Source: Paenibacillus peoriae
GTDB lineage: Bacteria; Bacillota; Bacilli; Paenibacillales; Paenibacillaceae
Direction of reading: 5' to 3'
NCBI RefSeq assembly: GCF_022531965.1
Contig: NZ_CP092831.1
Span: 648,001 to 712,000, forward strand
DNA: 64,000 bases
Shown here one piece after another: positions 7,468-17,089 of this stretch. Position numbers and translations under genes: made by a program. The stretch's first letter is position 1. Every line of letters starts with the position of its first letter. The notes beneath the pieces were generated by a model. The model saw nothing but the letters and a program-made list of their open reading frames with translations. It had not been told where the DNA came from and searched no databases.

Positions 7468-9651
7468 ATGGGTATCATTGTTCAAGAGCAAACGGGGCTG
7501 TTTCATCTACAGTCGTCGGGCATGAGTTATATTATTCAGGTTGTGGATGGATTTCCTGTGCATGTATACTGGGGAGATAGGCTGAAGCATCGCGAATCAA
7601 CTGCCGATCTATTGCCTCACACTTCTGCGACGGCTGGATTGGATCGGCTTCCGCAAGAGTATCCGCAGTATGGGAGTGGAGACTTCCGTACCCCGGCGTA
7701 TCAAGTAGAACTTGAGGATGGAACTCGTATTACGGAGTTGAAGTACGATGGTTACCGTATCATGAAGGGAAAGCCATCATTAAGCGGGCTTCCGGCCGTA
7801 TATACCGAGAATGAAGACGAAGCGGATACGCTGGAACTGGAATTAAAAGATGCCTTTTCAGGTCTTAAAGTGGTTCTTCTTTACACCGTTTTCGCGGATC
7901 GAAACGTAATCGCTCGTTCGGCTCGCTTGAGTAATGCGGGGGAAAAGAATCTTAGGCTCCTTCGTGCACTAAGTGCCAGTGTCGATGTTTCGGGTAAAAG
8001 CGATTTGGAATTCATGTATCTTTCGGGAGCATGGGCTCGGGAAGGGAATATTACCCGCAAACCAATTCTTCAAGGTGAAACCCGAATTGATAGTAAAAGG
8101 GGCATGAGCAGCCATCAACTCAACCCTTTTACTGCATTGGTCACTCGGGAGACAACGGAAAGCTATGGCGAGGCATTCGGCTTTAGCCTTGTGTATAGCG
8201 GGGGCTTTGAGGCGGGAGCAGAAATGGATTCATTTGGCTCCACACGGTTTAACATCGGCGTGAACTCCTTTGACTTTTCGTGGTTACTGAGCCCAGGGGG
8301 GAGTTTCCAAACGCCAGAAGCCGTTATGGTTTACTCCGGTCAAGGCCTGGGAGATATGTCGCGGACGTATCATCGCTTGTATCGGACTCGACTTTGCCGA
8401 GGGAAATATCGGGACGAAGAAAGACCTATTCTGGTCAACAACTGGGAAGCTACCTATTTTGACTTCAATGCAGATAAGTTGGTATCGATCGCGAAAGAGG
8501 GGGCTGAGCTAGGCATCGAACTATTTGTCTTAGATGACGGTTGGTTCGGAAAACGAGATTCCGACAATTCGTCTCTTGGCGATTGGTACGAGGATCGTCG
8601 GAAGCTGCCAGACGGACTTGCGGATGTCGCGAAACGTATCAATCAGCTGGGTCTTGAGTTCGGGCTCTGGTTTGAGCCAGAGATGATCTCTCCAGACAGT
8701 GAGTTGTACCGGGAGCATCCGGACTGGTGCCTTCACGTTCCGGGACGGAGGCGCAGCGAAGCCAGATGGCAACTAGTGCTGGACTATACTCGCAAGGAAG
8801 TGCGCGATTTCATCTACGATTCGCTGGCTGCCATTTTCTCCAGCGTGCCGGTTTCTTACGTGAAATGGGATATGAACCGCTGCCTGACGGAAATCGGTTC
8901 CGCTGCTCTGCCGCCGGAACGCCAATCCGAGACTGCCCATCGCTATGTTCTTGGATTGTATGAATTATTGGAGCGCGTCACCACTGAATTTCCGCATATT
9001 CTTTTCGAGAGCTGTTCAAGTGGCGGAGGACGCTTTGATCCAGGCATGCTTTACTACATGCCTCAAGTCTGGACTAGTGATAATACCGATGCGGTGGAAC
9101 GCCTGAAGATTCAATATGGAACTAGCCTTGTCTATCCTGTAAGCGCAACCGGGGCGCATGTCTCGGCAGTTCCGAACCATCAAGTTGGACGCATAACGCC
9201 CCTTGATTTTCGAGGTGATGTAGCCATGTCCGGGAATTTTGGATATGAGCTTGATCTCACGAAATTCACCGATGAGGAAAAAGAGACGGTCAAACGCCAA
9301 ATCGCAGTCTACAAGCAGATTCGTGGTTTAGTACAGAAGGGTGACTTGTATCGCCTAAAGAGTCCGTTTGAAAATAACGAGTCGGCTTGGATGTTTGTTT
9401 CTGAAGACCAAGAGGATGCCATCGTCTACTATTTCCAAGTGATGGCTGTCCCGAACGCGCCTTGGCGAGCCCTCCGCCTTGACGGACTTAATCCAGAACT
9501 CGAATATGAAGTTCAGTCAGGAAATAGCGGACAAAAGTCTATCCATGGGGGGGATAGGCTTAGGAAGTTGGGGCTTCCTCTTGTCTACAGACAGAAAGAC
9601 TATGAAAGTGGATGGTTCAGGCTCCGGGCAATAAGGTCCAACAAGGCTTAA
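7468..9651 (+). CDS. GH36 alpha-galactosidase
   Basis: It hydrolyses terminal alpha-1,6-galactose from raffinose-type sugars or galactomannan oligosaccharides. The 727-residue protein has no signal peptide, so it acts in the cytoplasm. It carries the GH36 catalytic pair: nucleophile D468 in KWDMNR and acid/base D538 in WTSDNTDA. CSSGGGRFDPGML and WFEPEMISP are also present. GAGAGGGG precedes the ATG. It is followed by a two-component system, a CUT1 importer and a mannanase, which points to use of galactomannan side chains. Confidence 0.96.
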   Translation: MGIIVQEQTGLFHLQSSGMSYIIQVVDGFPVHVYWGDRLKHRESTADLLPHTSATAGLDRLPQEYPQYGSGDFRTPAYQVELEDGTRITELKYDGYRIMKGKPSLSGLPAVYTENEDEADTLELELKDAFSGLKVVLLYTVFADRNVIARSARLSNAGEKNLRLLRALSASVDVSGKSDLEFMYLSGAWAREGNITRKPILQGETRIDSKRGMSSHQLNPFTALVTRETTESYGEAFGFSLVYSGGFEAGAEMDSFGSTRFNIGVNSFDFSWLLSPGGSFQTPEAVMVYSGQGLGDMSRTYHRLYRTRLCRGKYRDEERPILVNNWEATYFDFNADKLVSIAKEGAELGIELFVLDDGWFGKRDSDNSSLGDWYEDRRKLPDGLADVAKRINQLGLEFGLWFEPEMISPDSELYREHPDWCLHVPGRRRSEARWQLVLDYTRKEVRDFIYDSLAAIFSSVPVSYVKWDMNRCLTEIGSAALPPERQSETAHRYVLGLYELLERVTTEFPHILFESCSSGGGRFDPGMLYYMPQVWTSDNTDAVERLKIQYGTSLVYPVSATGAHVSAVPNHQVGRITPLDFRGDVAMSGNFGYELDLTKFTDEEKETVKRQIAVYKQIRGLVQKGDLYRLKSPFENNESAWMFVSEDQEDAIVYYFQVMAVPNAPWRALRLDGLNPELEYEVQSGNSGQKSIHGGDRLRKLGLPLVYRQKDYESGWFRLRAIRSNKA

Positions 9652-9715
9652 GGCTTAAAGGATCAGTACAACAGTACAATTGGCAAAAGATAAAAAACAA
9701 TCGATTGAGTTATGC

Positions 9716-9745
9716 ATGCCCCTTTTTGTATAAAAGGGGCATTTT
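9716..9745 (+). terminator. Terminator or attenuator between alpha-galactosidase and kinase genes
   Basis: A perfect stem, ATGCCCCTTTT/AAAAGGGGCAT, is followed by a short T run. The kinase ATG is only 38 bases beyond, so it may lower rather than abolish readthrough. Confidence 0.75.
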
Positions 9746-9782
9746 GCGCGCAGCAGCCGTACTGATTGGGGAGGGCCAAGCC

Positions 9783-11564
9783 ATGTTTTTTATACGAATG
9801 ATGAATGACATGAAACTGAGAAAGAAGATGACGCTTACATTCATTTCGGTAGCTGTTCTTCCCTTGCTGTTATGTGGCCTGTTTCTGACGGGGAAGCTTC
9901 GAGAGGCCGTCATTAAAGACGCCTTTATGCAAGTGTCCAACAATGTCGAGCGGGTCCGAAATCGTACAGAAGAATTGATCAAAGTGCCGCTGGACATCTC
10001 GTACCGGCTGACCAATGACAATCGGATGAAAATGGTAGCCAGCCAGAAGTATGACAGCTACATCGAAGTCATTCAGGCATACCGGGAGTATACAGGTATC
10101 CGTGACTACCTCCAGTTATACAAAGAGATATCCGGCATCCGTGTCTATGTCTCTAATCCTGGAGCACTTAATAATTGGGAATTTATCCAACCGGATGATA
10201 GAATGACAACCGCAGATTGGTACAAGGAGGCCATAGAGCAGAAAGGATTGGCCGGCTGGAATTTAATCAAGGATGAGAGGGACGATGCCGATTATCTCAG
10301 CCTGATTCGATCATTCTCAGTGAATTCACCAGGACGAAAAGGGGTTCTGGTCATAAATGTTAACCAACGCCAATTAAACTCAATCCTGAATCAGGAATCG
10401 TTCCCTACCTTGATCGTGGATAACCGGAATCAGATTGTCGCGTCCAATGAAGCAGAGTTGTTCGGGAAGAATCTTTCTGAAATTCATGCCGACGAAAATA
10501 TACTTTTCCATCAGGAAGGAAGTTATAACATGCTCATCGATGGAAAAGCGTCGAAGGTGGTTATCGCCAATCTAGCTCCACAGAATAGCTGGAATGGACT
10601 TCGCATTATTTCCATTTTTTCCGTTTCTGAGATTACCCGAGATGCTAATCAAGTGATATGGCTTGGCGGAATCGCGATCACAGCCAGCCTGATATTTGCA
10701 GCCTTGCTGATCTATGCTTCTGCTTCGCTATTATCCAGAAGGCTTCTTCGCTTGAGCAAGCATATGACCCAAGTAGGGACGGGCTCATGGGAAACCTATC
10801 TCCATATCGATGGGAAAGATGAAGTGGGTCTATTATCGAGGGAATTTAACGCGCTCGTCAGCAGCGTGAACGATTTGGTTCAGGAGGTTCAAGAGACGAA
10901 TCGCCAGAAAAGTCTCGTGGAGCAAAGACAAAACGAGATCAAGTTCAAGATGCTGGCAAGCCAGATCAATCCGCATTTTCTCTTCAATTCTTTGGAGTCT
11001 ATCAGAATGGAGGCCCACATTCGCCAACAGGACGATATCGCTAAAGCAGTCTGGCAGTTGAGCGCGTTGTTGCGCAGCAGTCTGGAGGCTGGTAACGACA
11101 AGATTCCACTGCGTAAAGAGCTTGAGCAAGTGTGCTGTTATCTCGATCTTCAAAAGTTTCGGTATGAAGACCGTTTGGAGTATCGCTTAACCGTTGATCC
11201 AAATTTGGAGGAAATGTTGGTTCCACCTCTGATTATCCAACCATTGGTGGAAAATTCTATTGTACATGGTCTGGATAATCAAGCAGAAGGAGCTGTCATT
11301 GAAGTGAAAGTTAAGGAAATCCCGGAGGGGGTTCGAGTTATGGTATGTGACAACGGCGCTGGTTTCACGGCCGATCGTCTCGCCCTAGTACAAGCAGAGC
11401 TTGCTGCATCCGTACATGAACAGGAGGTCCAGCGAATTGGACTACGAAACGTAAATGATCGTCTCGTCTTACTGTATGGGACCTCAAGTGCTTTACATAT
11501 TGAGAGCGAGCCTGGGAAAGGCACTTGTATTCAGTTTTTCATACCTGGGGGTGAATCCAAATGA
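9783..11564 (+). CDS. YesM-type sensor histidine kinase
   Basis: A membrane sensor paired with the next gene. After the first transmembrane segment (about 16-36, FISVAVLPLLLCGLFL) comes an extracellular sensing region of about 250 residues, a second transmembrane segment (IAITASLIFAALLIYASASLL) and a HAMP domain. The His_kinase motif INPHFLFNSLESIRMEA has H398, and a C-terminal ATPase domain (NPLVENS-type LVENSIVHGLDN, GLRNVNDRL) follows. I chose ATG 9783 because GGGGAGGG lies 7 bases upstream; the frame is open to 9612 without a better site. It likely senses mannan or galactomannan oligosaccharides with the importer lipoprotein. Confidence 0.94.
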   Translation: MFFIRMMNDMKLRKKMTLTFISVAVLPLLLCGLFLTGKLREAVIKDAFMQVSNNVERVRNRTEELIKVPLDISYRLTNDNRMKMVASQKYDSYIEVIQAYREYTGIRDYLQLYKEISGIRVYVSNPGALNNWEFIQPDDRMTTADWYKEAIEQKGLAGWNLIKDERDDADYLSLIRSFSVNSPGRKGVLVINVNQRQLNSILNQESFPTLIVDNRNQIVASNEAELFGKNLSEIHADENILFHQEGSYNMLIDGKASKVVIANLAPQNSWNGLRIISIFSVSEITRDANQVIWLGGIAITASLIFAALLIYASASLLSRRLLRLSKHMTQVGTGSWETYLHIDGKDEVGLLSREFNALVSSVNDLVQEVQETNRQKSLVEQRQNEIKFKMLASQINPHFLFNSLESIRMEAHIRQQDDIAKAVWQLSALLRSSLEAGNDKIPLRKELEQVCCYLDLQKFRYEDRLEYRLTVDPNLEEMLVPPLIIQPLVENSIVHGLDNQAEGAVIEVKVKEIPEGVRVMVCDNGAGFTADRLALVQAELAASVHEQEVQRIGLRNVNDRLVLLYGTSSALHIESEPGKGTCIQFFIPGGESK

Positions 11565-13111
11565 TTAAGGTAGTCATCGTTGACGATGAGCCGAAGCTTC
11601 GCCAAGGGCTTCAAACGCTGATCCCATGGGAAAGCCTCGGATTTATCGTTACAGCTACGGCAGCCAATGGAAAAGAAGCACTGGAAGTCATCGAGGAAAA
11701 AGCCCCTGATGTCGTAATCGTCGATATCCGCATGCCGGTTATGGATGGCCTACAGTTGATTGAGCACTTGAGATCCAGCGGTCATCATTTGCACTTTATG
11801 ATCCTCAGTGGATATGCCGACTTTGAGTATGCCAAACAAGCGATCAAATATGGGGTATTCGGCTATCTCGTTAAACCGGTCGACATTGATGAAATGTCGT
11901 CCAGTTTAAAACGGATACGCGAGCGGATCGAAGAGGAGCGTCTTCAAGGGGAGTGGCGTAAGAGAGAGGTTATAAATCGGGATTTATACCTGCATAGCCT
12001 GCTTGTCCCTCAAGAGAGAACTGAAGATCCGGCCAAGTTGAGAAGTAAGGCAATAGAAGCGGATTTGTTGTGGAGCAACTACGAAGTCGTGGTCGTCTAC
12101 TCGCGTGTTTCTGAAGTGGACCGTTCTGATGTCGCATACCAGCTTTCGAATGGATTAAAGGCAAAGATCGAGGGGCAGATGATGGGGCTTGTCACAGTAA
12201 TCCCGCCGTATACAGTCCTGTTGCTCAACGCGCCGCTGCGCGGAAGAGAACGGCGTGAAATTCTGCACAATGAGATTCGTAATGCTGCGGATAATGTTAG
12301 GTTCGTCGCTGCAACCGGAGGGGCAGTATCTGCTCCTGAAGATATTTGTAAATCTTTTTTAAAGGCCCAGGAAGCGGTAAAACAATCCTTTTTCAGTGAG
12401 AAGAACCGACTGCTAGGTCCGTATCCTTTCTTTTCTCCTGCGCTGGATTCCCCCCGATTATCTGCTGATAAAGCTGAGGAAACGATGGAGGAATTCATCT
12501 TCCGCCTGTATTACAGTCTGGAAGTAGGAAACCAAACCGCAATACTGCCATTATTGAACGAGGCGGCTGCATTTTTTCTCCAACAGGGGCAAGATGAGAA
12601 GTTGATCAAAGAGTCGTTCTTCTTTCTGTCCAATGCGGTCATTCACAAGCTGACCGCGGGTTTCTGTATCGAGTTGAAAGAGACGGAGGAAGTTTCCCGT
12701 TTTTTGAATGGGATATACCAGCATGATCATTTACATGATCTTTTGGAAGAGACCTACCGTTTCCTGCTAGCTTTGGCGAAAGACTCCGAACCTCGTGGAA
12801 AGGAGCAGGAATTCAAAAAAATGATCGACTTCATTCACAGTCATTATACAGACAACCTGAAGCTGGAAACGCTGGCTGGACTACTAAACTATAGTACTGC
12901 CTATTTGGGCCAGCTATTCAAGAACAAGACGGGGGAGTACTTTAACACTTATCTGGACCGAGTCCGCATCCAAAAGGCCAAGGAGCTGCTGGATCAGGGA
13001 ATGAAAGTATACGAAGTCGCTGAAAGCGTGGGCTATACAAGCGTCAACTACTTTTACAGCAAATTCAAAAGGTACGAAGGCCGTTCACCGTCGGAATATA
13101 GAAATCCATAA
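11561..13111 (+). CDS. YesN-type response regulator with AraC DNA-binding domain
   Basis: The N-terminal receiver has the acidic pair DDE (8-10) and phosphoacceptor D55 in VIVDIRMPVMDG. A middle linker of about 280 residues follows. The C-terminal AraC double helix-turn-helix runs from about 415 (MIDFIHSHYTDNLKLETLA) to SVGYTSVNYFYSKFKRYEGRSP. Its ATG overlaps the kinase stop (ATGA), so the two are translationally coupled. It is expected to activate the importer genes that start 88 bases downstream. Confidence 0.95.
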   Translation: MIKVVIVDDEPKLRQGLQTLIPWESLGFIVTATAANGKEALEVIEEKAPDVVIVDIRMPVMDGLQLIEHLRSSGHHLHFMILSGYADFEYAKQAIKYGVFGYLVKPVDIDEMSSSLKRIRERIEEERLQGEWRKREVINRDLYLHSLLVPQERTEDPAKLRSKAIEADLLWSNYEVVVVYSRVSEVDRSDVAYQLSNGLKAKIEGQMMGLVTVIPPYTVLLLNAPLRGRERREILHNEIRNAADNVRFVAATGGAVSAPEDICKSFLKAQEAVKQSFFSEKNRLLGPYPFFSPALDSPRLSADKAEETMEEFIFRLYYSLEVGNQTAILPLLNEAAAFFLQQGQDEKLIKESFFFLSNAVIHKLTAGFCIELKETEEVSRFLNGIYQHDHLHDLLEETYRFLLALAKDSEPRGKEQEFKKMIDFIHSHYTDNLKLETLAGLLNYSTAYLGQLFKNKTGEYFNTYLDRVRIQKAKELLDQGMKVYEVAESVGYTSVNYFYSKFKRYEGRSPSEYRNP

Positions 13112-13198
13112 TTTGTGTATGATTTTTCCCGAAATCCGTTGTATGGGCCCGGACTCCTCTCTGTTTTATGATGGATTTTAAGAGAGGGGATGAAAAAA

Positions 13199-14155
13199 AT
13201 GAAAGCGGTAACAGTGGTTTCGGAAAAGGCATACAAAAAGACGGAGAGGAATGCTTGGAAGGTATTTAAAAGCCAGAGGTATCTTTACTACATGTCCATT
13301 CCGTTTGTTATTTGGGTTTTTGTCTTCCAGTATTTGCCGCTATGGGGCTGGACAATGGCCTTTCAAAAATATAAACCCGGTTTGAGTTTTTTTGAGCAAA
13401 AGTGGGTGGGCTTGGAGCATTTTCGTACTTTGTTCCGAGATGATCATTTCTACCAAGTGCTGCGGAACACGCTGGCTATGAGTCTTATGGGACTGATCGC
13501 CGGTTTTATCGTGCCGGTTGTCTTTGCTTTACTGCTCAACGAGGTTCGTATCCAGGTTATAAAGCGATTTGTTCAGACGGTATCTTATCTGCCGCACTTT
13601 GTTTCATGGGTGGTTGCTGCAGGCATTGTCACCAAAATGCTTTCAGCGGATGGCGGTGTCGTGAATGATATGTTCATGGGTCTAGGCATCATCGAACAGC
13701 CGATCCAGTTTATGGCCCAAGGTAAATTATTTTGGTGGGTTGTAACCTTCGGAGACATCTGGAAGGAAACAGGTTGGAACGCCATTATTTATCTGGCTGC
13801 CATCGCCGGTATTGGTCCTGAATTATACGAGGCTGCGCGGGTCGACGGCGCTAGCCGATTCCGGCAAATGTGGCATATCACGCTGCCAGGGATCCGGCCG
13901 ACCATTATCATCCTCCTGATTATGTCTATTGGTCATTTGCTCGGTACGGGATTCGAGAAACAATTTTTGCTGGGCAATCACCTGGTCATTGATTACTCTG
14001 AAGTACTTGATTTGTATGCGCTTAATTATGGTCTGGCGATGGGACGTTACTCTTTCGGAACGGCAATTAATATCTTTAATTCGGTGATAAGCCTGATCCT
14101 ATTGTTTGCGGCTAACGGAATCTTTAAGCGCTATACCAACGAGAGTATTATGTAG
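13199..14155 (+). CDS. CUT1 sugar ABC permease, LplB-like
   Basis: One of two inner-membrane subunits of an oligosaccharide importer. It has about six transmembrane segments and the permease EAA-loop motif ELYEAARVDGASRFRQMWHITLPGIRP, which contacts the ATPase. I place the start at ATG 13199, nine bases after GAGAGGGG; the in-frame ATG at 13190 abuts that site. No ATPase gene is nearby. Importers of this type in Firmicutes usually share an MsmX-like ATPase. Confidence 0.94.
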   Translation: MKAVTVVSEKAYKKTERNAWKVFKSQRYLYYMSIPFVIWVFVFQYLPLWGWTMAFQKYKPGLSFFEQKWVGLEHFRTLFRDDHFYQVLRNTLAMSLMGLIAGFIVPVVFALLLNEVRIQVIKRFVQTVSYLPHFVSWVVAAGIVTKMLSADGGVVNDMFMGLGIIEQPIQFMAQGKLFWWVVTFGDIWKETGWNAIIYLAAIAGIGPELYEAARVDGASRFRQMWHITLPGIRPTIIILLIMSIGHLLGTGFEKQFLLGNHLVIDYSEVLDLYALNYGLAMGRYSFGTAINIFNSVISLILLFAANGIFKRYTNESIM

Positions 14156-14169
14156 GGAGGATAAAGGAC

Positions 14170-15108
14170 ATGGAGGCTGTCAAAAGCAGTACGCCAGTCG
14201 GCCGATTAAACAACTGGCTTAAGGCGAAATCACCACAAGATCGAATCTTAGAAGTCGTTGTTTATCTTTTCATGATTGTGGTAACCGTTCTAACAATCTA
14301 TCCGTTCTTAAATGTACTGGCTATCTCTTTTAATGATTCGGTAGATACCATTAGAGGGGGAATCACCATCTGGCCAAGACAATTTACGTTGAAGAATTAC
14401 GATTTGATTTTCACCTATGAGGGGTTAATCACTGGATTCAAGATATCCTTTCTGCGGACCGTCATTGGCACCGTAGCGGGCTTGGCCAGCGGTTCGATGC
14501 TTGCGTATACGCTTGCACGAAGTGACTTTCAAGCTCGAAGGTTCATCTCAATCTTTCTTGCCGTCACCATGTATGTTTCCGGGGGATTAATCCCAGGTTT
14601 TATCTTGATGAAGGAATTGCATTTGATTGATACATTTGCCGTCTATATTTTACCCGGCCTTGTAAGTGCGTTTAATGTCTTCATTATTCGTTCCTTCATT
14701 GATGGTCTGCCTTATGCGTTGCAAGAATCAGCTAAGCTAGATGGTGCCAACGATTTCACGATATATTGGCGCGTTATTCTTCCTCTTTGCAAACCAGCAT
14801 TAGCGACCGTAGCGCTCTTCTTGGCAGTAGGGCAATGGAACTCTTGGTTCGATACTTATCTGTTTAATGGGTCTAACGAATCGTTGACGACCCTTCAATA
14901 TGAATTGATGAAAATTTTGCAGAGTACTACAACGAGCGCAACCAATTCTCAGGATGCTGCCAATATGGCTGAGCGTATGGCACAAGTGTCTCCGGAATCG
15001 GTCAAAATGGCAATCACCATCATTGTTACAGTCCCGATTCTTATCGTCTATCCTTTTCTACAAAAGTATTTTGTTAAAGGTATGACGCTTGGAGCGGTAA
15101 AAAGCTAA
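14170..15108 (+). CDS. CUT1 sugar ABC permease, LplC/YtcP-like
   Basis: The second permease subunit. It has six predicted transmembrane segments and the EAA motif LPYALQESAKLDGANDFTIYW, with the C-terminal FLQKYFVKGMTLGAVKS typical of the family. GGGAGG precedes the ATG, and the gap to the upstream permease is 14 bases, consistent with one operon. Confidence 0.94.
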   Translation: MEAVKSSTPVGRLNNWLKAKSPQDRILEVVVYLFMIVVTVLTIYPFLNVLAISFNDSVDTIRGGITIWPRQFTLKNYDLIFTYEGLITGFKISFLRTVIGTVAGLASGSMLAYTLARSDFQARRFISIFLAVTMYVSGGLIPGFILMKELHLIDTFAVYILPGLVSAFNVFIIRSFIDGLPYALQESAKLDGANDFTIYWRVILPLCKPALATVALFLAVGQWNSWFDTYLFNGSNESLTTLQYELMKILQSTTTSATNSQDAANMAERMAQVSPESVKMAITIIVTVPILIVYPFLQKYFVKGMTLGAVKS

Positions 15109-15150
15109 AACGAAGCAGCAAACATTCATTATACAGGGAGGTTTCGCTCC

Positions 15151-16830
15151 ATGAAGTCAAGAAAAAACAGAATGATCGTATCTTTCGTAATGTCACTGAC
15201 TTTAGTGGCGACCCTTGCAGGGTGCAGCGGTAATAATCCGTCCGAGGCTACCAAGGCCGTAACAACGGGTGACATCACGCTTACTTATTTTTCGGAAGAC
15301 TCCAGCACAAATTGGAATGGCATGAAGGATGAAGTCGGTAAGGTCATCGCTGAAAAAACGGGAGTAACCCTTGATGCTGAATTCGCTGTCGGTGACCCGG
15401 TCCAAAAGATTTCATTGATTGCTGCCACAGGAAACTATCCTGATTTAATCGCTGCTAAGGCGGATGTTGGCAAACTTGTCGATGCTGGCGCAATCATTGA
15501 TCTGACGGATTTGATCGACAAGCATGCACCAAACATCAAAAAAATGCTGGGTGACAAGCTTGTTCGAACAAAGTACAGTTTGGACGACCCATCAATCTAT
15601 GTGATTCCAACTTGGTCTGCTGTCGAAGAGAAAAAAATCAAACCCGACGTAGGATTTAAACTCCAACACCGTGTCGTCAAGGAAGCGGGATACCCAGACA
15701 TTCGTACGGTACAGGATTTTGAAAAAGTCATTAAGGACTATCTAACCAAGCATCCGACGGATGAAAATGGCAACAAAAATATCGGACTGTCCCTAAATGC
15801 GGACGATTGGCATATGTACCAGGTAACGAACTCAGGATTCCAAACAACTGGGGGACCAGACGATGGTGAATACTACATCGATCAAAAAACACACCAAGCG
15901 ACTTATCATTTCCGTCGACCGGAAGAAAAAGAATATTTTCGCTGGTTGAATCACATGAATGCCATTGGATTACTTGATCCGGAAAGCTTTGTGCAAAAGA
16001 CTGACCAGTTTAAAGCGAAAGTGGCTTCAGGTCGCGTACTGGGCCTGGCCGATCCGGAATGGGACTATGGCGACGGACAAAATGCGCTGAAGGCGGAGGG
16101 CAAATTCGATCAGACTTACGGTCATTATCCAGTTACCATGAGCAAGGAGTACAAGGATACCAACTTCTGGCTGCCTGGTTTTGATGGGGGGTACGGAATC
16201 TCAATCTCTAGCAAATGCAAGGATCCGGTACGCGCTATCCAGTTTCTCGACTTTCTAGCATCGGAAGAGGGGCAAGTCCTGAATAACTGGGGAATTGAAG
16301 GAAAGCATTACACGATGAAAGACGGCAAACGGACGATTACTCCGGCTGTACTTGAACGGATAAACAATGACAATGCGGCTTTCCAAAAAGAGTCTGGAAT
16401 CGGCCTATATTGGAACTTGTCGGTCCATTATGGTGATGGCATCGAGGACTCAACCGGCAACTATTTCACTCGTAGTTATCCAGAACTGCTGACAGCGACT
16501 TACAATAAGTCGGAGAAGGAAGTTCTTAAGGCTTATAAGATCGAGCACTGGAAAGATCTATTCCCGAAGGAAGAGGAATTTCCGCCTAGAGCATACGGAG
16601 CAGCATATACAATGTCTCTTCCCAATGACGATCCGGCTGTTATTCTTGGAGCCAAGATGAAGGATATTACATGGAAACGAATTCCGGAAGCTGTCATGAC
16701 TAAACCGGAAAACTTCGACAAGGTTTGGGATGCCTATATGGCAGAACTAGAGAAAGCTGGAGTGCAAGAAATGGAACAATCCTTTACCAAGCATATCCAA
16801 GACCGAATTAAGCTGTGGTCCACGAACTAA
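15151..16830 (+). CDS. CUT1 sugar-binding lipoprotein, LplA-like
   Basis: The extracellular binding subunit of the importer. Lipobox VATLAGC gives lipidated Cys25. The 559-residue length is typical for the large oligosaccharide-binding proteins that pair with LplB/LplC permeases. GGGAGG precedes the ATG. The specificity is unknown from sequence. The flanking GH36 and GH26 enzymes suggest manno- or galactomanno-oligosaccharides. Confidence 0.93.
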   Translation: MKSRKNRMIVSFVMSLTLVATLAGCSGNNPSEATKAVTTGDITLTYFSEDSSTNWNGMKDEVGKVIAEKTGVTLDAEFAVGDPVQKISLIAATGNYPDLIAAKADVGKLVDAGAIIDLTDLIDKHAPNIKKMLGDKLVRTKYSLDDPSIYVIPTWSAVEEKKIKPDVGFKLQHRVVKEAGYPDIRTVQDFEKVIKDYLTKHPTDENGNKNIGLSLNADDWHMYQVTNSGFQTTGGPDDGEYYIDQKTHQATYHFRRPEEKEYFRWLNHMNAIGLLDPESFVQKTDQFKAKVASGRVLGLADPEWDYGDGQNALKAEGKFDQTYGHYPVTMSKEYKDTNFWLPGFDGGYGISISSKCKDPVRAIQFLDFLASEEGQVLNNWGIEGKHYTMKDGKRTITPAVLERINNDNAAFQKESGIGLYWNLSVHYGDGIEDSTGNYFTRSYPELLTATYNKSEKEVLKAYKIEHWKDLFPKEEEFPPRAYGAAYTMSLPNDDPAVILGAKMKDITWKRIPEAVMTKPENFDKVWDAYMAELEKAGVQEMEQSFTKHIQDRIKLWSTN

Positions 16831-16850
16831 CTCGTTTCGCATAAAAGAAC

Positions 16851-16895
16851 GGGGCCGTTTCCACTTTCCTGCCGGAGAGGAGACGGTCCTTTTTC
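16851..16895 (+). terminator. Terminator of the galactomannan importer operon
   Basis: GGGCCGTTTCC pairs with GGAGACGGTCC, followed by TTTTT. Confidence 0.85.
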
Positions 16896-16974
16896 ATAAT
16901 GGTCTCTTGGTTAGAAAAGTAGCTACATTAACGAAACGGGAGAATAGAAATATGGAGCATTTGAGGTACAAATA

Positions 16975-17017
16975 AACAGCGGCTACCCTGGTTATTTTCA
17001 GAGGCGGCCGCTGTTTG
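16975..17017. terminator. Second hairpin between convergent genes
   Basis: AACAGCGGC/GCCGCTGTT, 9 bp, with a wide loop and a T run on the plus side (and A-rich sequence that reads as T on minus). It may end the mannanase transcript from the right. Confidence 0.5.
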
Positions 17018-17089
17018 TTAGAGGAAGACTACTTCGTTACTTTACGACGCTGGATGGGACGGTATAGTTACGGATACGTTTAAAGTAAT